From Muribaculaceae bacterium (GTDB lineage Bacteria > Bacteroidota > Bacteroidia > Bacteroidales > Muribaculaceae), in NCBI GenBank assembly GCA_022511505.1, contig JAFLTK010000233.1:1-20971 (forward strand): 20,971 nt of DNA, written 5' to 3'. Shown piece after piece: positions 14,549 to 20,971 of the stretch. Positions within the stretch are counted from its first letter, which is position 1. Each line of letters starts with the position of its first letter. The notes under the pieces were generated by a model that saw only the letters and a program-made list of their open reading frames with translations, made no database searches and was not told where the DNA came from. A program made the translations under genes and the position numbers.

Positions 14549-15844
14549 ATGAGAGCAACATTATTCATCATAGCCGCTGCCACAATGACAACTGCCGGCT
14601 ATGCCGCAGAGACCGCGCAGCCCGACAACCAAACCGCCACCCAAACCACCGGGACCGAGGTAGTTTTTGTCAACCCTTTTACACGGACCGTTGCCGAGGT
14701 CACCACCGTCAGTTCTGAAACCGAGCAGCCCACCAAGCCGGCCAAGAAAACCATCCAAATCACCCCGACCGGCCGCATCCTCATGGACGGAGCCGCATAT
14801 CTGGGAGGAAACGGTGACATCACCGACGGAAGCACCGACTCAAAGTTTGTCGACGGCGTCGCCATCCCCGACCTGCGACTTGGTGTCAAAGCAAGTTATG
14901 GGAAGTGGAAAGCAAAAATCGATGTAGGATTTGCCTACGGAGCCGTCGGGTTGAAAGACACCTATCTCGAATATGATTTCAACGAAAACAACCTGTTGCG
15001 TGGCGGCTATTTCGTTCCTCAGTTTGGTCTGAACTCTGAAACCAGTTCATCAATGAAGCCCAGTTATGAAGAGCCCACCTCCAACGAGTTCTTCAACGCC
15101 AACCCCCGACTGCTCGGCCTCATGTATGAATATGATAAAGGACAATTCTTTGCCGGAACGACGGTGTTTGCCGAGGCAGCAGCGATGAGCACCCACGCCG
15201 TCGCCATGGGCAAGCAAGGATGGGGAGCACAGACCCGACTCGTTTGGCGTCCGCGATTCAGCGACGGCGATGTCCTCCAGATTGGAGCCTCATTCAACTA
15301 CTCGTCGCCCAACGCCGACAACCACACCGGATTCAACTACACCGCCAACTTCCCCACCCGCGTATCATCGGTCCCCTTGCTCCAAGCCAACATCGACAAC
15401 GCCCGCGGCCTGTTCAAAATGACTCCCGAACTGCTCTTTGTCAAAGGTAATTGCGCCCTCGAAGCCCAGTACTACTACATGAACGTCGCCCGCCGAAACG
15501 GCTTAAAGAACTACGTTGCCCAAGGTGCCTACGGAATGTTCCGCACACTCCTCATCGGCTCACACTACACCTATACCCACGCCGACGCCGGCATCGCAAC
15601 CCCCGCTCCCAAGTCGCTCGAAATGGTTCTCGGCTACAACTACACCAACGCCAACGACACCTCGGCCGGAATCTTCGGCGGTATCTCTCAAGACGCAAGT
15701 TGCACCTTTAACTACTACATCAATTCCTGGATGATTGCCCGCCTGCGCTACAGTTACACCACCGTTCGCGACCGCGTTGTTGCCGACCTCCTTCCAACTC
15801 GCCACGTCAACACTATCGAAGCACGCTTGCAGATAATCTTCTAA
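14549..15844 (+). CDS. OprO/OprP-family outer-membrane porin
   Basis: 431 residues. A signal peptide ends near residue 20 (AGYAAE), followed by a low-complexity Thr/Gln-rich stretch to about residue 70. The barrel starts at IQITPTGRILMDGAAYLGG, a typical phosphate-selective porin O/P start. PDLRLGVKASYGKWKAKIDVGFAYGAVGLKDTYLEYDF and NLLRGGYFVPQFGLNSETSS match the family's early strands and the 'G-x-F-x-x-x-F-G' segment. Alternating aromatic strands run to the end, and the protein closes on Phe431 (ARLQIIF), the standard barrel-assembly signal. The family name implies phosphate or polyphosphate, but specificity is not proved by sequence. It lies just behind an acid phosphatase gene, likely the same transcript, and ends at a strong terminator. 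Confidence 0.85.
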   Translation: MRATLFIIAAATMTTAGYAAETAQPDNQTATQTTGTEVVFVNPFTRTVAEVTTVSSETEQPTKPAKKTIQITPTGRILMDGAAYLGGNGDITDGSTDSKFVDGVAIPDLRLGVKASYGKWKAKIDVGFAYGAVGLKDTYLEYDFNENNLLRGGYFVPQFGLNSETSSSMKPSYEEPTSNEFFNANPRLLGLMYEYDKGQFFAGTTVFAEAAAMSTHAVAMGKQGWGAQTRLVWRPRFSDGDVLQIGASFNYSSPNADNHTGFNYTANFPTRVSSVPLLQANIDNARGLFKMTPELLFVKGNCALEAQYYYMNVARRNGLKNYVAQGAYGMFRTLLIGSHYTYTHADAGIATPAPKSLEMVLGYNYTNANDTSAGIFGGISQDASCTFNYYINSWMIARLRYSYTTVRDRVVADLLPTRHVNTIEARLQIIF

Positions 15845-15869
15845 ACCTAAACTCTAATAACCCTCAATC

Positions 15870-15908
15870 GTCCCCGGGACAGGTTTCTACCTACCGGGGA
15901 CATTTTTT
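15870..15908 (+). terminator. Intrinsic terminator of the phosphatase-porin unit
   Basis: gtccccgg pairs with ccggggac (15870-15877 and 15894-15901), with an inner aggt/acct stem, followed by ATTTTTTT. It begins 25 bp after the porin stop. Confidence 0.92.
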
Positions 15909-15920
15909 TGAGCCAAATAT

Positions 15921-15951
15921 TTTGTAGTTTACACCCTTATGTATAGTTTTG
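15921..15951 (+). promoter_or_regulatory. Consensus promoter of the lipoprotein nitroreductase gene
   Basis: TTTG at 15921-15924, 19 nt, then TAGTTTTG at 15944-15951: an exact Bacteroidota -33/-7 match. The start point is predicted near 15957, about 22 nt before the ATG at 15980. Confidence 0.8.
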
Positions 15952-15979
15952 CAATATAATTTTTCAAAAACCACTAAAG

Positions 15980-16606
15980 ATGAAAAAATTTAGACTAATG
16001 TTTGCCGCTCTTTTTGCGGCGGGGTTGCTCGCATCGTGCAGCAACAGTGATAACACCGAGGTAACAACAGCCTCCACAGCAATTGCCGCAACAGCCGTCA
16101 TTGAAAACATCATGACCCGCACGAGCATCCGCCAGTTCACCGACCAGCCCGTTGGCAAGGACACCCTCGACGTTATCGTCAAGGCCGGTATGGCAGCCCC
16201 GTCGGCCATGAACAAGCAACCGTGGGCATTTGTGGTTGTGACCGACAAAACCGTTCTCGACTCGCTCAACGCCGTTCACCCCCACGCCAACCTCCAGACC
16301 GCAACCGCCGCCATCATCGTGGCCGGTAATATGCAGAAAACCATTGAGGGTCAAGGTCGCGAATACTGGGTACAAGACTGCTCGGCTGCCACCGAGAATA
16401 TCCTCCTCGCTGCCCACGCCTACGGGCTTGGCGCCGTCTGGTGTGGCGTCTATCCAATGCCGGACCGCGTAGCCGACGTCAGCCGCGTTCTCGGCCTCCC
16501 CGACTACATCATTCCCTTAAACATCATCACCATGGGCTACCCTGCTCAAAACCCCGAGCCCAAAGACAAATTCCTCGAGGAAAACGTCCACTACCAAAAA
16601 TGGTAA
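15980..16606 (+). CDS. Lipoprotein-anchored nitroreductase family protein
   Basis: 208 residues. MKKFRLMFAALFAAGLLASC is a clear lipoprotein signal with lipidation at Cys20, then a Thr/Ala-rich spacer to about residue 40. The enzyme domain follows: IENIMTRTSIRQFTDQPV (Arg47, Ser49 and Arg51 are the FMN-phosphate contacts), AGMAAPSAMNKQPWAFVVV (the second FMN segment) and ENILLAAHAYGLGAVWCGVYP (the flavin-face helix and strand). KFLEENVHYQKW is the typical C-terminus. Nitroreductases are usually cytoplasmic FMN enzymes fed by NAD(P)H, so an exported form raises the question of its electron source. The sequence shows no internal alternative start that would remove the signal. It has its own promoter and is convergent with the AbiE-type pair. 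Confidence 0.88.
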   Translation: MKKFRLMFAALFAAGLLASCSNSDNTEVTTASTAIAATAVIENIMTRTSIRQFTDQPVGKDTLDVIVKAGMAAPSAMNKQPWAFVVVTDKTVLDSLNAVHPHANLQTATAAIIVAGNMQKTIEGQGREYWVQDCSAATENILLAAHAYGLGAVWCGVYPMPDRVADVSRVLGLPDYIIPLNIITMGYPAQNPEPKDKFLEENVHYQKW

Positions 16607-16653
16607 TCCAACCCACCTACCAAAGTAGTATCCCATCCTATTCATAAACAGCC

Positions 16654-16691
16654 AAAAAGTCAAGTTTTTGCATGCAAAAACTTGACTTTTT
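16654..16691. repeat. Perfect 38-bp palindrome, copy 1 (also a bidirectional terminator)
   Basis: The half-site is AAAAAGTCAAGTTTTTGCA, followed by its exact reverse complement. It is identical over 38 bp to the copy at 18428-18465. It sits 47 bp after the nitroreductase stop and 15 bp after the stop of the reverse AbiEii-type gene. Ending in T5 on both strands, it can terminate both. Confidence 0.95.
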
Positions 16692-16706
16692 AATGTGTAA
16701 TCATTT

Positions 16707-17696
16707 TCAAATTCCTGTTCTTTTGACAAAATCCATAATTTCAACTAAACTCTTTTCAATATCCTTAGCATCCGGTATATCAGAAGAAAATGTCAGAAAT
16801 GGCAACTCATCTTTATAACGTTTCCTCAATCTTTCCCAAGTCTCTTGAAAATTGGTTAATAATGGAGACGCGCTTAATGATTTTTCTCTCCATCCTTCAG
16901 GCTTGTCAAAAAGATTCCTATCGTGTTCTATCAACTCAATAAAAATATTTTTACATTCTTGACTAAATAGATACCGATGACATTCTGCATCCATCAAAAG
17001 AAAATGTAAATCATAGAAATGACGTATTTTAGCCTCAAGTTCCGTTAGAAAGTCACGGGATAGCGAAAAGCGCATTAACGAAACCAATTTCTCGGTCATC
17101 GTTGTCCGTTTATCCAAAACATTCAGTTTGAAAGGGTGAAGATTAAAATCCTCTATGATGTCTGAACGTTCTATTTTTTTAAGATAATCATAAACAAAAC
17201 TCCTTATTTCTATTTCTTGATATGGGAATGGATTAGCAAAAGAATTTATCTCAAATAGGATTTGGCCGGTTAAAACCACCTTCCCTCCTAACGCATTTGT
17301 TAGTATAGTAGGATATGAATAGAAAGTTTTGCGATAGCGAGACCCTTTTGATGATAGAGGATGATTTATAGGATACAAATCGGTTGCCATTGTTTTCTCA
17401 ATCGAACGGATGACATTCTTCAACTTGGCATCACTGCCCCCATTACTTCTAATAACAGCGATATCTATATCCTCTGAAAAACGTCGCCCTATATTAAAGG
17501 CCTTTGAAAGACTCGTGCCACCTTTGAACACAACCATCATTGAAAGCTGTGATTCAGATAAATGCTTCAACGATTTAGTTATCCAATAATCCTTTTCGAT
17601 AAAAAGTTGACGCAATCCCAAGCCTCCATATAAAGGAGAAGAAGATGCTTTTGCAATCACATCGGCAAACAGATTTGTATCTTCGTGGAGGTTCAT
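16707..17696 (-). CDS. AbiEii/AbiGii-type nucleotidyltransferase toxin
   Basis: 329 residues, cytoplasmic. LRQLFIEKDYWITKSLKHL followed by MMVVFKGGTSLSKAFNIGRRFSEDIDIAV is the family hallmark: Gly59-Gly60-Thr-Ser62 with Asp76 and Asp78 forms the GS-x-D-x-D nucleotidyltransferase centre of the DNA polymerase beta fold. A later TEKLVSLMRFSL segment and DLHFLL match the conserved Lys-containing helices. Family toxins (type IV toxin-antitoxin, phage abortive infection) use nucleotides to modify tRNA or other targets and stop growth. The gene overlaps its antitoxin by 4 nt (ATGA), giving translational coupling. All catalytic residues are present, so it is probably active. It is clearly more AT-rich than the host genes on both sides. 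Confidence 0.88.
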   Translation of the reverse strand: MNLHEDTNLFADVIAKASSSPLYGGLGLRQLFIEKDYWITKSLKHLSESQLSMMVVFKGGTSLSKAFNIGRRFSEDIDIAVIRSNGGSDAKLKNVIRSIEKTMATDLYPINHPLSSKGSRYRKTFYSYPTILTNALGGKVVLTGQILFEINSFANPFPYQEIEIRSFVYDYLKKIERSDIIEDFNLHPFKLNVLDKRTTMTEKLVSLMRFSLSRDFLTELEAKIRHFYDLHFLLMDAECHRYLFSQECKNIFIELIEHDRNLFDKPEGWREKSLSASPLLTNFQETWERLRKRYKDELPFLTFSSDIPDAKDIEKSLVEIMDFVKRTGI

Positions 17697-18412
17697 ACAA
17701 TATTCCAGTTTGACTTGTTTGGTAAAACACTTGACGATATACCGATTCTATATTTTGTTAAAGGGTTAAGGTTTTCCTTAATATCTTCAGCATTAAACTT
17801 GGATATCTCTAACATCGCGCCCAATATGGCTCTTGTTGAAGCAGGATAGGATTTTGAATATCCAATTAAAGCGTTAACAACTTCAGATGAGAAGGAAACC
17901 AATTCTTTTAACAAGGTTTTGACAGCTATATCGGGGGTGCATGCCGGAATCTTTTTTATAGATCTTAAAGCATCAAGAAATCTTAACAAAGGTATACTTT
18001 GGGCCGATATCTCATTTTCTTGTCGAGTAAAAGATATTTCATAGCCGGCTCTTATTATTGGACGACGATAAAATTTACAGCCTATTATCAATTTAGAGGA
18101 AATTTGAGTTGTAAGTCCAAGTTGTGAAAATGCAGGAACTCCGGTAATATAACCTATATACTTGCCGTCCTTGATAACTAAATCTTTTGTCATTTCATCT
18201 ATTCCGGGATACATTTCGCCCAGACGAGTCGTAGCGGGTTTATAAAACCGACCCTTTCCAACCCGTCTAAGCCGGTTATCAGCGACCATTCGGCTCAGAG
18301 CCTTTGCGCCCGCTAACTGATTGACAGCCGGAAGATTTAAGTCAGAATATCCGAAAATCACACCTGCCGGAATCGCATTTATGCGTTGAAAGATGGTTTG
18401 TGTTGTATTCAT
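17693..18412 (-). CDS. AbiEi-type antitoxin (DUF6088-like)
   Basis: 239 residues. The N-terminal 60 residues (FGYSDLNLPAVNQLAGAKALSRMVADNRLRRVGKGRFYKP) form a winged-helix of the AbiEi antitoxin type, used to repress its own promoter. The following KDGKYIGYITGVPAFSQLGLTTQISSKLIIG segment and the Lys/Arg-rich strand are the usual AbiEi C-terminal region. The second half is helical. In type IV systems the antitoxin counters toxin action without stable binding. The ATG at 18412 is just 4 nt after a -7 promoter box (18417-18424), so the mRNA may be nearly leaderless; no other Met is found until residue 42. A 38-bp palindrome lies 15 bp upstream and could be the operator. Confidence 0.82.
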   Translation of the reverse strand: MNTTQTIFQRINAIPAGVIFGYSDLNLPAVNQLAGAKALSRMVADNRLRRVGKGRFYKPATTRLGEMYPGIDEMTKDLVIKDGKYIGYITGVPAFSQLGLTTQISSKLIIGCKFYRRPIIRAGYEISFTRQENEISAQSIPLLRFLDALRSIKKIPACTPDIAVKTLLKELVSFSSEVVNALIGYSKSYPASTRAILGAMLEISKFNAEDIKENLNPLTKYRIGISSSVLPNKSNWNIV

Positions 18413-18416
18413 GGCG

Positions 18417-18424
18417 CAAAGATA
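18417..18424 (-). promoter_or_regulatory. -7 promoter box directly before the AbiEi-type start codon
   Basis: The minus strand reads TATCTTTG, an exact TAnnTTTG match, ending 4 nt before the ATG at 18412. The expected start point falls at or next to the A of ATG. No TTTG stands 19-21 nt upstream; that position lies inside the palindrome, so a repressor bound there would block polymerase. Confidence 0.5.
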
Positions 18425-18426
18425 GT

Positions 18427-18466
18427 AAAAAAGTCAAGTTTTTGCATGCAAAAACTTGACTTTTTT
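18427..18466. repeat. Perfect palindrome, copy 2 (40 bp, includes the shared 38-bp core)
   Basis: Same half-site as copy 1 with one extra A/T pair at each end. It lies 26 bp after the metallopeptidase stop and, on the minus strand, ends in six T residues, so it is a good terminator for that gene. At the same time it occupies the upstream part of the AbiEi-type promoter. It thus has terminator, operator and cassette-end properties together. Confidence 0.95.
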
Positions 18467-18491
18467 TGATTCTAACGATTAGAGGCCTCAG

Positions 18492-19355
18492 TTAGAGGGA
18501 GGTGTAGGCGGGGGTGAAGGTGTCGCCGCCTTCGAGTGAGCCGGTCGTGGCTCCGCGTTTGAGCCAGCGGACGCGCTGGTCTGACCGGCCGTGGTTAAAT
18601 GTCTCCTCAACGGCATATCCTCGCGCTTTTTTCTGCAGGTAATCGTCGCCAATCTTGGAGGCTGCGTTGAGGCCCTCCTCAATGTCGCCCGGCTCGAGCG
18701 AGTTAAACATTTTGTTGTCATGGTAGGCCCAAACGCCGGCATAATAGTCGGCCTGGAGCTCGAGACGTACGCTGATTTTGTTTGCCTCGGTCTCGCTGAC
18801 GCGTTGCATCTGCTGGTGGGCTTTCTGTAGCGTTCCGAGCAGATATTGAACATGATGCCCAACCTCGTGGGCTATCACGTATGCGTACGCAAAATCGCCG
18901 CCGGCACCCATCTGGCGTTCCATCTCTTCAAAGAACGACAGGTCGAGGTATACCGTTTGGTCGGCCGAACAATAGAAGGGACCGGTCGATGCTGTTGCGC
19001 CTCCACAACCCGAATTGACCGAGCCGTGGAAAAGCACCAGTTGCGGCGGCTCATACTCCAAACCGCGACGTTTAAATTCCTGTGTCCAAACGTCTTCGGT
19101 GCCCGCAAGTATCTGTTTGGCAAAAGTTGCAAGTTGCTCCTCCTGCTCGGTGGGGACATACTCCTCGGAGCTATCGCCTCCAAGTTGTTGCATACCAACC
19201 TGGGTAACGACGTCAAGGGGATTACCGCCGCTGAGCCAGGCGATTAAAGCCGCAATTGCGATACCGACGAGACCACCGCCGGCAATCTTGCCGCCACTGC
19301 CACTGCGGCGACGGTCCTGAACATTGTCGCTCATTCGGCGACCATCGAGTCTCAT
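18492..19355 (-). CDS. YpfJ/KPN_02809-type neutral zinc metallopeptidase
   Basis: 287 residues. The opening MRLDGRRMSDNVQDRR fits the family start closely and fixes the start codon. One membrane helix lies at about 24-41 (IAGGGLVGIAIAALIAWL). The catalytic core is VIAHEVGHHVQ with HEVGH at 163-167, and the downstream RLELQADYYAGVWA (Glu199, Asp203) holds the third zinc-ligand region. Cys117 and Cys129 (SGCGGATASTGPFYCSAD) are a conserved pair that could form a disulfide, suggesting the domain faces the periplasm. Substrates are not established for this family (PF04228). It lies 29 bp after the SpoU gene in the same direction, so the two are likely co-transcribed, with the palindrome as terminator. 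Confidence 0.92.
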   Translation of the reverse strand: MRLDGRRMSDNVQDRRRSGSGGKIAGGGLVGIAIAALIAWLSGGNPLDVVTQVGMQQLGGDSSEEYVPTEQEEQLATFAKQILAGTEDVWTQEFKRRGLEYEPPQLVLFHGSVNSGCGGATASTGPFYCSADQTVYLDLSFFEEMERQMGAGGDFAYAYVIAHEVGHHVQYLLGTLQKAHQQMQRVSETEANKISVRLELQADYYAGVWAYHDNKMFNSLEPGDIEEGLNAASKIGDDYLQKKARGYAVEETFNHGRSDQRVRWLKRGATTGSLEGGDTFTPAYTSL

Positions 19356-19384
19356 AATATACTGTTTTTAGTGTTGTTGATTTG

Positions 19385-20197
19385 TTAATGTTGTTCCCGA
19401 AAGCGGAGTTCCCAAAAGGCGACAGCGGCCGCAGCTGCGACGTTTAGCGAGTCGACACCGTGGTGCATCGGAATGCGCGCCACGATGTCGGCCCCGTCGA
19501 TAACGTCCGGAGCGAGCCCGTCGCCCTCGGTACCCATAATGATAGCGAGCGGTCGGTCAAGCGGAATCGAGGGTGAGTCGATAGGGACCGAGCGGTCGGT
19601 CAGCGCCATGGCGACGGTAGTCAGTCCAAGCGCTTTGAGCGAGTCTATGCCATCATCGAGCCACGTCCAGGGGACCAAGAACACCGAGCCCATCGACACG
19701 CGTATCGAGCGACGATTGAACGGGTCACATGAAGCGGGTGTCAGCAGAACGGCATCGACGCCGAGTGCCGCCGCCGAGCGAAAGATGGCACCTATATTAG
19801 TGGTATCGACAACGCCGTCGATGACCACCACGCGCCGTGCACCGGCAATAACGTCGGCAACCGGTCGGGGACGTGGGCGCCGCATGGCGCATAGCACACC
19901 GCGAGTCAGCGTGTAGCCGGTCAACGACGCCAGTAACTCGCGACTGCCGGTGTAGACCGGTGTCCCTTCGGGGAGACGCATGATTATCGGCGCCGCGTCG
20001 CCCTCGATGTGTCGCCGCTCGGCCAATAGCGATAGCGGGATGAAACCGGCGTCGAGCGCCACGGCTATCACCTTGGGACTCTCGACAATGATGACACCGT
20101 CGTCGGGACTGAGTCGATTGCGAAGTTGAGCCTCGGTCAGCGAGGCATAGACCTCGATGCCGGGCTCAACAAGTGACGTTATTTCAACGAGATTCAT
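19385..20197 (-). CDS. SpoU/TrmH-family RNA 2'-O-methyltransferase
   Basis: 270 residues from the ATG at 20197; a TTG one codon earlier is rejected. The N-terminal about 90 residues form a substrate-binding domain with ILxSPKVI-like text (VIIVESPKVIAVALDAG). The C-terminal SPOUT domain has motif 1 (DTTNIGAIFRSAAALGVDAVLL, with the catalytic-type Asn and Arg), motif 2 (PLAIIMGTEGDGL) and motif 3 (ARIPMHHGVDSLNVAAAAAVAFWEL), which together make the trefoil-knot SAM site. It should methylate a ribose 2'-OH in rRNA or tRNA; the position is unknown. The start overlaps the fucO stop by one base (TGATG), so the pair is translationally coupled. Confidence 0.93.
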   Translation of the reverse strand: MNLVEITSLVEPGIEVYASLTEAQLRNRLSPDDGVIIVESPKVIAVALDAGFIPLSLLAERRHIEGDAAPIIMRLPEGTPVYTGSRELLASLTGYTLTRGVLCAMRRPRPRPVADVIAGARRVVVIDGVVDTTNIGAIFRSAAALGVDAVLLTPASCDPFNRRSIRVSMGSVFLVPWTWLDDGIDSLKALGLTTVAMALTDRSVPIDSPSIPLDRPLAIIMGTEGDGLAPDVIDGADIVARIPMHHGVDSLNVAAAAAVAFWELRFREQH

Positions 20198-20971
20198 CAA
20201 AGAACCTTGTAATAGAGGGCGGTAATATCTTCAACGGTCACATCGCGGGGGTTGCCCGGGGTGCAGACGTCGGCAGCGGCCTGTTCAACAAGCGCGGGTA
20301 TATCTTTCTCGGTAATGCCAATTTCGCTCAGGTGTTGGGGAATTCCAACCTCAACCGAGAGAGCCTTGACAGCCTTAACGGCGGCTTCGGCGGCTTCGCG
20401 GTCGCTCATGCCGGTGGTATCTACTCCCATGGCACGGGCAATGTTGCCATATTTCTCAATCGACGATTCCATGTTGAACTCCATCACGGTGGGGAGCAAC
20501 AACGCGTTGGCAACGCCGTGAGGGATGTCGTGGAGCGAGCCCATCGGGTGTGCCATGCCGTGAACGAGGCCGAGGCCTACATTGGAGAACGCCATACCGG
20601 CGATATACTGTGCGAGCGCCATCATGTCGCGACCTTCGGGGTTCTTGGGCTCCTTGACGGCAACGGGGAGATAGCGCGCAATCATGCGAACGGCCTCTAT
20701 CTCAAACATGTCGCTCATCACCCATGCGCCCTTGGTGATGTAACCCTCGATAGCGTGGGTCAGAGCATCCATACCGGTAGCGGCGGTCAGCGATGCCGGC
20801 AGCGAGTACATCAGTTCGGCGTCGATGATGGCAACGGCGGGAATGTCGTTGGGGTCAACGCAGACCATCTTCTTCTGCTTCTCCTCGTCGATGATGACAT
20901 AGTTGATGGTAGTCTCGGCGGCGGTGCCGGCGGTTGTGGGAAGCGCGATAATGGGCACCGATTTATTTTTG
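20197..20971 (-). CDS. fucO: Lactaldehyde reductase (iron-containing alcohol dehydrogenase), C-terminal part
   Basis: The gene enters from beyond the window's right edge; the frame is open to base 20970, reading KNKSVPIIALPTTAGTAAE at the cut, so the GTG at 20958 is not a true start. About two thirds of the protein is present. GTAAETTINYVIIDEEKQKKMVCVDPNDIP and GLGLVHGMAHPMGSLHDIPHGVANALLLP are very close to E. coli FucO. The Fe(II) ligands are all present: Asp and His in GMDALTHAIEGY, His in GLVHGMAH and His in IPHGVANA. It reduces L-lactaldehyde to 1,2-propanediol with NADH during anaerobic fucose or rhamnose use. Other fucose genes are not visible. The SpoU gene follows with a one-base overlap. 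Confidence 0.93.
   Translation of the reverse strand, partial: KNKSVPIIALPTTAGTAAETTINYVIIDEEKQKKMVCVDPNDIPAVAIIDAELMYSLPASLTAATGMDALTHAIEGYITKGAWVMSDMFEIEAVRMIARYLPVAVKEPKNPEGRDMMALAQYIAGMAFSNVGLGLVHGMAHPMGSLHDIPHGVANALLLPTVMEFNMESSIEKYGNIARAMGVDTTGMSDREAAEAAVKAVKALSVEVGIPQHLSEIGITEKDIPALVEQAAADVCTPGNPRDVTVEDITALYYKVL

Larger units (their letters stand above)
16654..18466. mobile_element. Candidate AbiE-type toxin-antitoxin cassette bounded by identical palindromes
   Basis: A unit of about 1.8 kb holds exactly two AT-rich genes, bounded on both sides by the same 38-bp palindrome. It is inserted between two GC-rich host genes that converge (nitroreductase and metallopeptidase). No recombinase is present, so movement would need a factor from elsewhere or homologous recombination. 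The reading as a cassette is inference; the repeat identity is directly visible. Confidence 0.5.

Noticed and set aside
16654..18466. Classical insertion sequence with terminal inverted repeats
   Set aside because: No transposase gene lies between the repeats, no target-site duplication was seen outside them, and each repeat is itself a full palindrome rather than a one-sided terminal repeat.
1..20971. rRNA genes, CRISPR arrays, integrases or insertion sequences elsewhere in the window
   Set aside because: None was recognised on either strand.

Overview
The window looks like chromosomal DNA of a Bacteroidota species, most likely order Bacteroidales and plausibly a Muribaculaceae-type gut bacterium. 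Support for this: promoters of the Bacteroidota form (TTTG, about 19-20 nt, TAnnTTTG) precede several genes; there is a type IX secretion protein PorQ and a DUF4924 protein; lipoproteins carry acidic residues just after the lipid cysteine; and the beta-lactamase belongs to the Bacteroidota A2 subclass. The family-level placement is inference. Most of the backbone is fairly GC-rich, but three islands (higBA, the beta-lactamase and the AbiE-type pair) are visibly AT-rich and look acquired.

Layout. Bases 1-505 hold the end of a PatB/MalY-type aminotransferase, followed by a triple-hairpin intergenic element. Next come a DUF4924 protein, a 430-bp AT-rich gap with a large stem-loop, and a 688-residue probable surface lipoprotein. 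A reverse-strand nitroreductase lies back to back with the forward run porQ-cmk-ispH-exonuclease. A higBA toxin-antitoxin pair sits between the exonuclease and a small lipoprotein gene. After that come tRNA-Cys(GCA), with a textbook promoter and terminator, and a class A beta-lactamase. A small membrane coiled-coil protein is divergent from a sugar O-acetyltransferase. Reverse-strand glmS follows, then a forward pair made of a class A acid phosphatase and an OprO/P-type porin, and a lipoprotein nitroreductase. The right end is all reverse strand: fucO (partial), SpoU methyltransferase, YpfJ-type zinc metallopeptidase and the AbiE-type pair.

How the genes work together. The acid phosphatase and porin look like a small outer-envelope phosphate-scavenging unit. 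cmk, ispH and the exonuclease are housekeeping genes packed behind porQ; ispH and the exonuclease overlap by 7 nt with a perfect Shine-Dalgarno sequence, which is rare in this phylum. GlmS feeds UDP-GlcNAc synthesis for the cell wall. FucO reduces lactaldehyde during deoxy-sugar use.

The most striking structure is at the right. The AbiE-type toxin-antitoxin operon is bracketed by two identical, perfect 38-bp palindromes (16654-16691 and 18428-18465). Both can act as bidirectional terminators, and the two flanking host genes converge on them. The simplest reading is a roughly 1.8-kb defence cassette that inserted at, and duplicated, a terminator palindrome.
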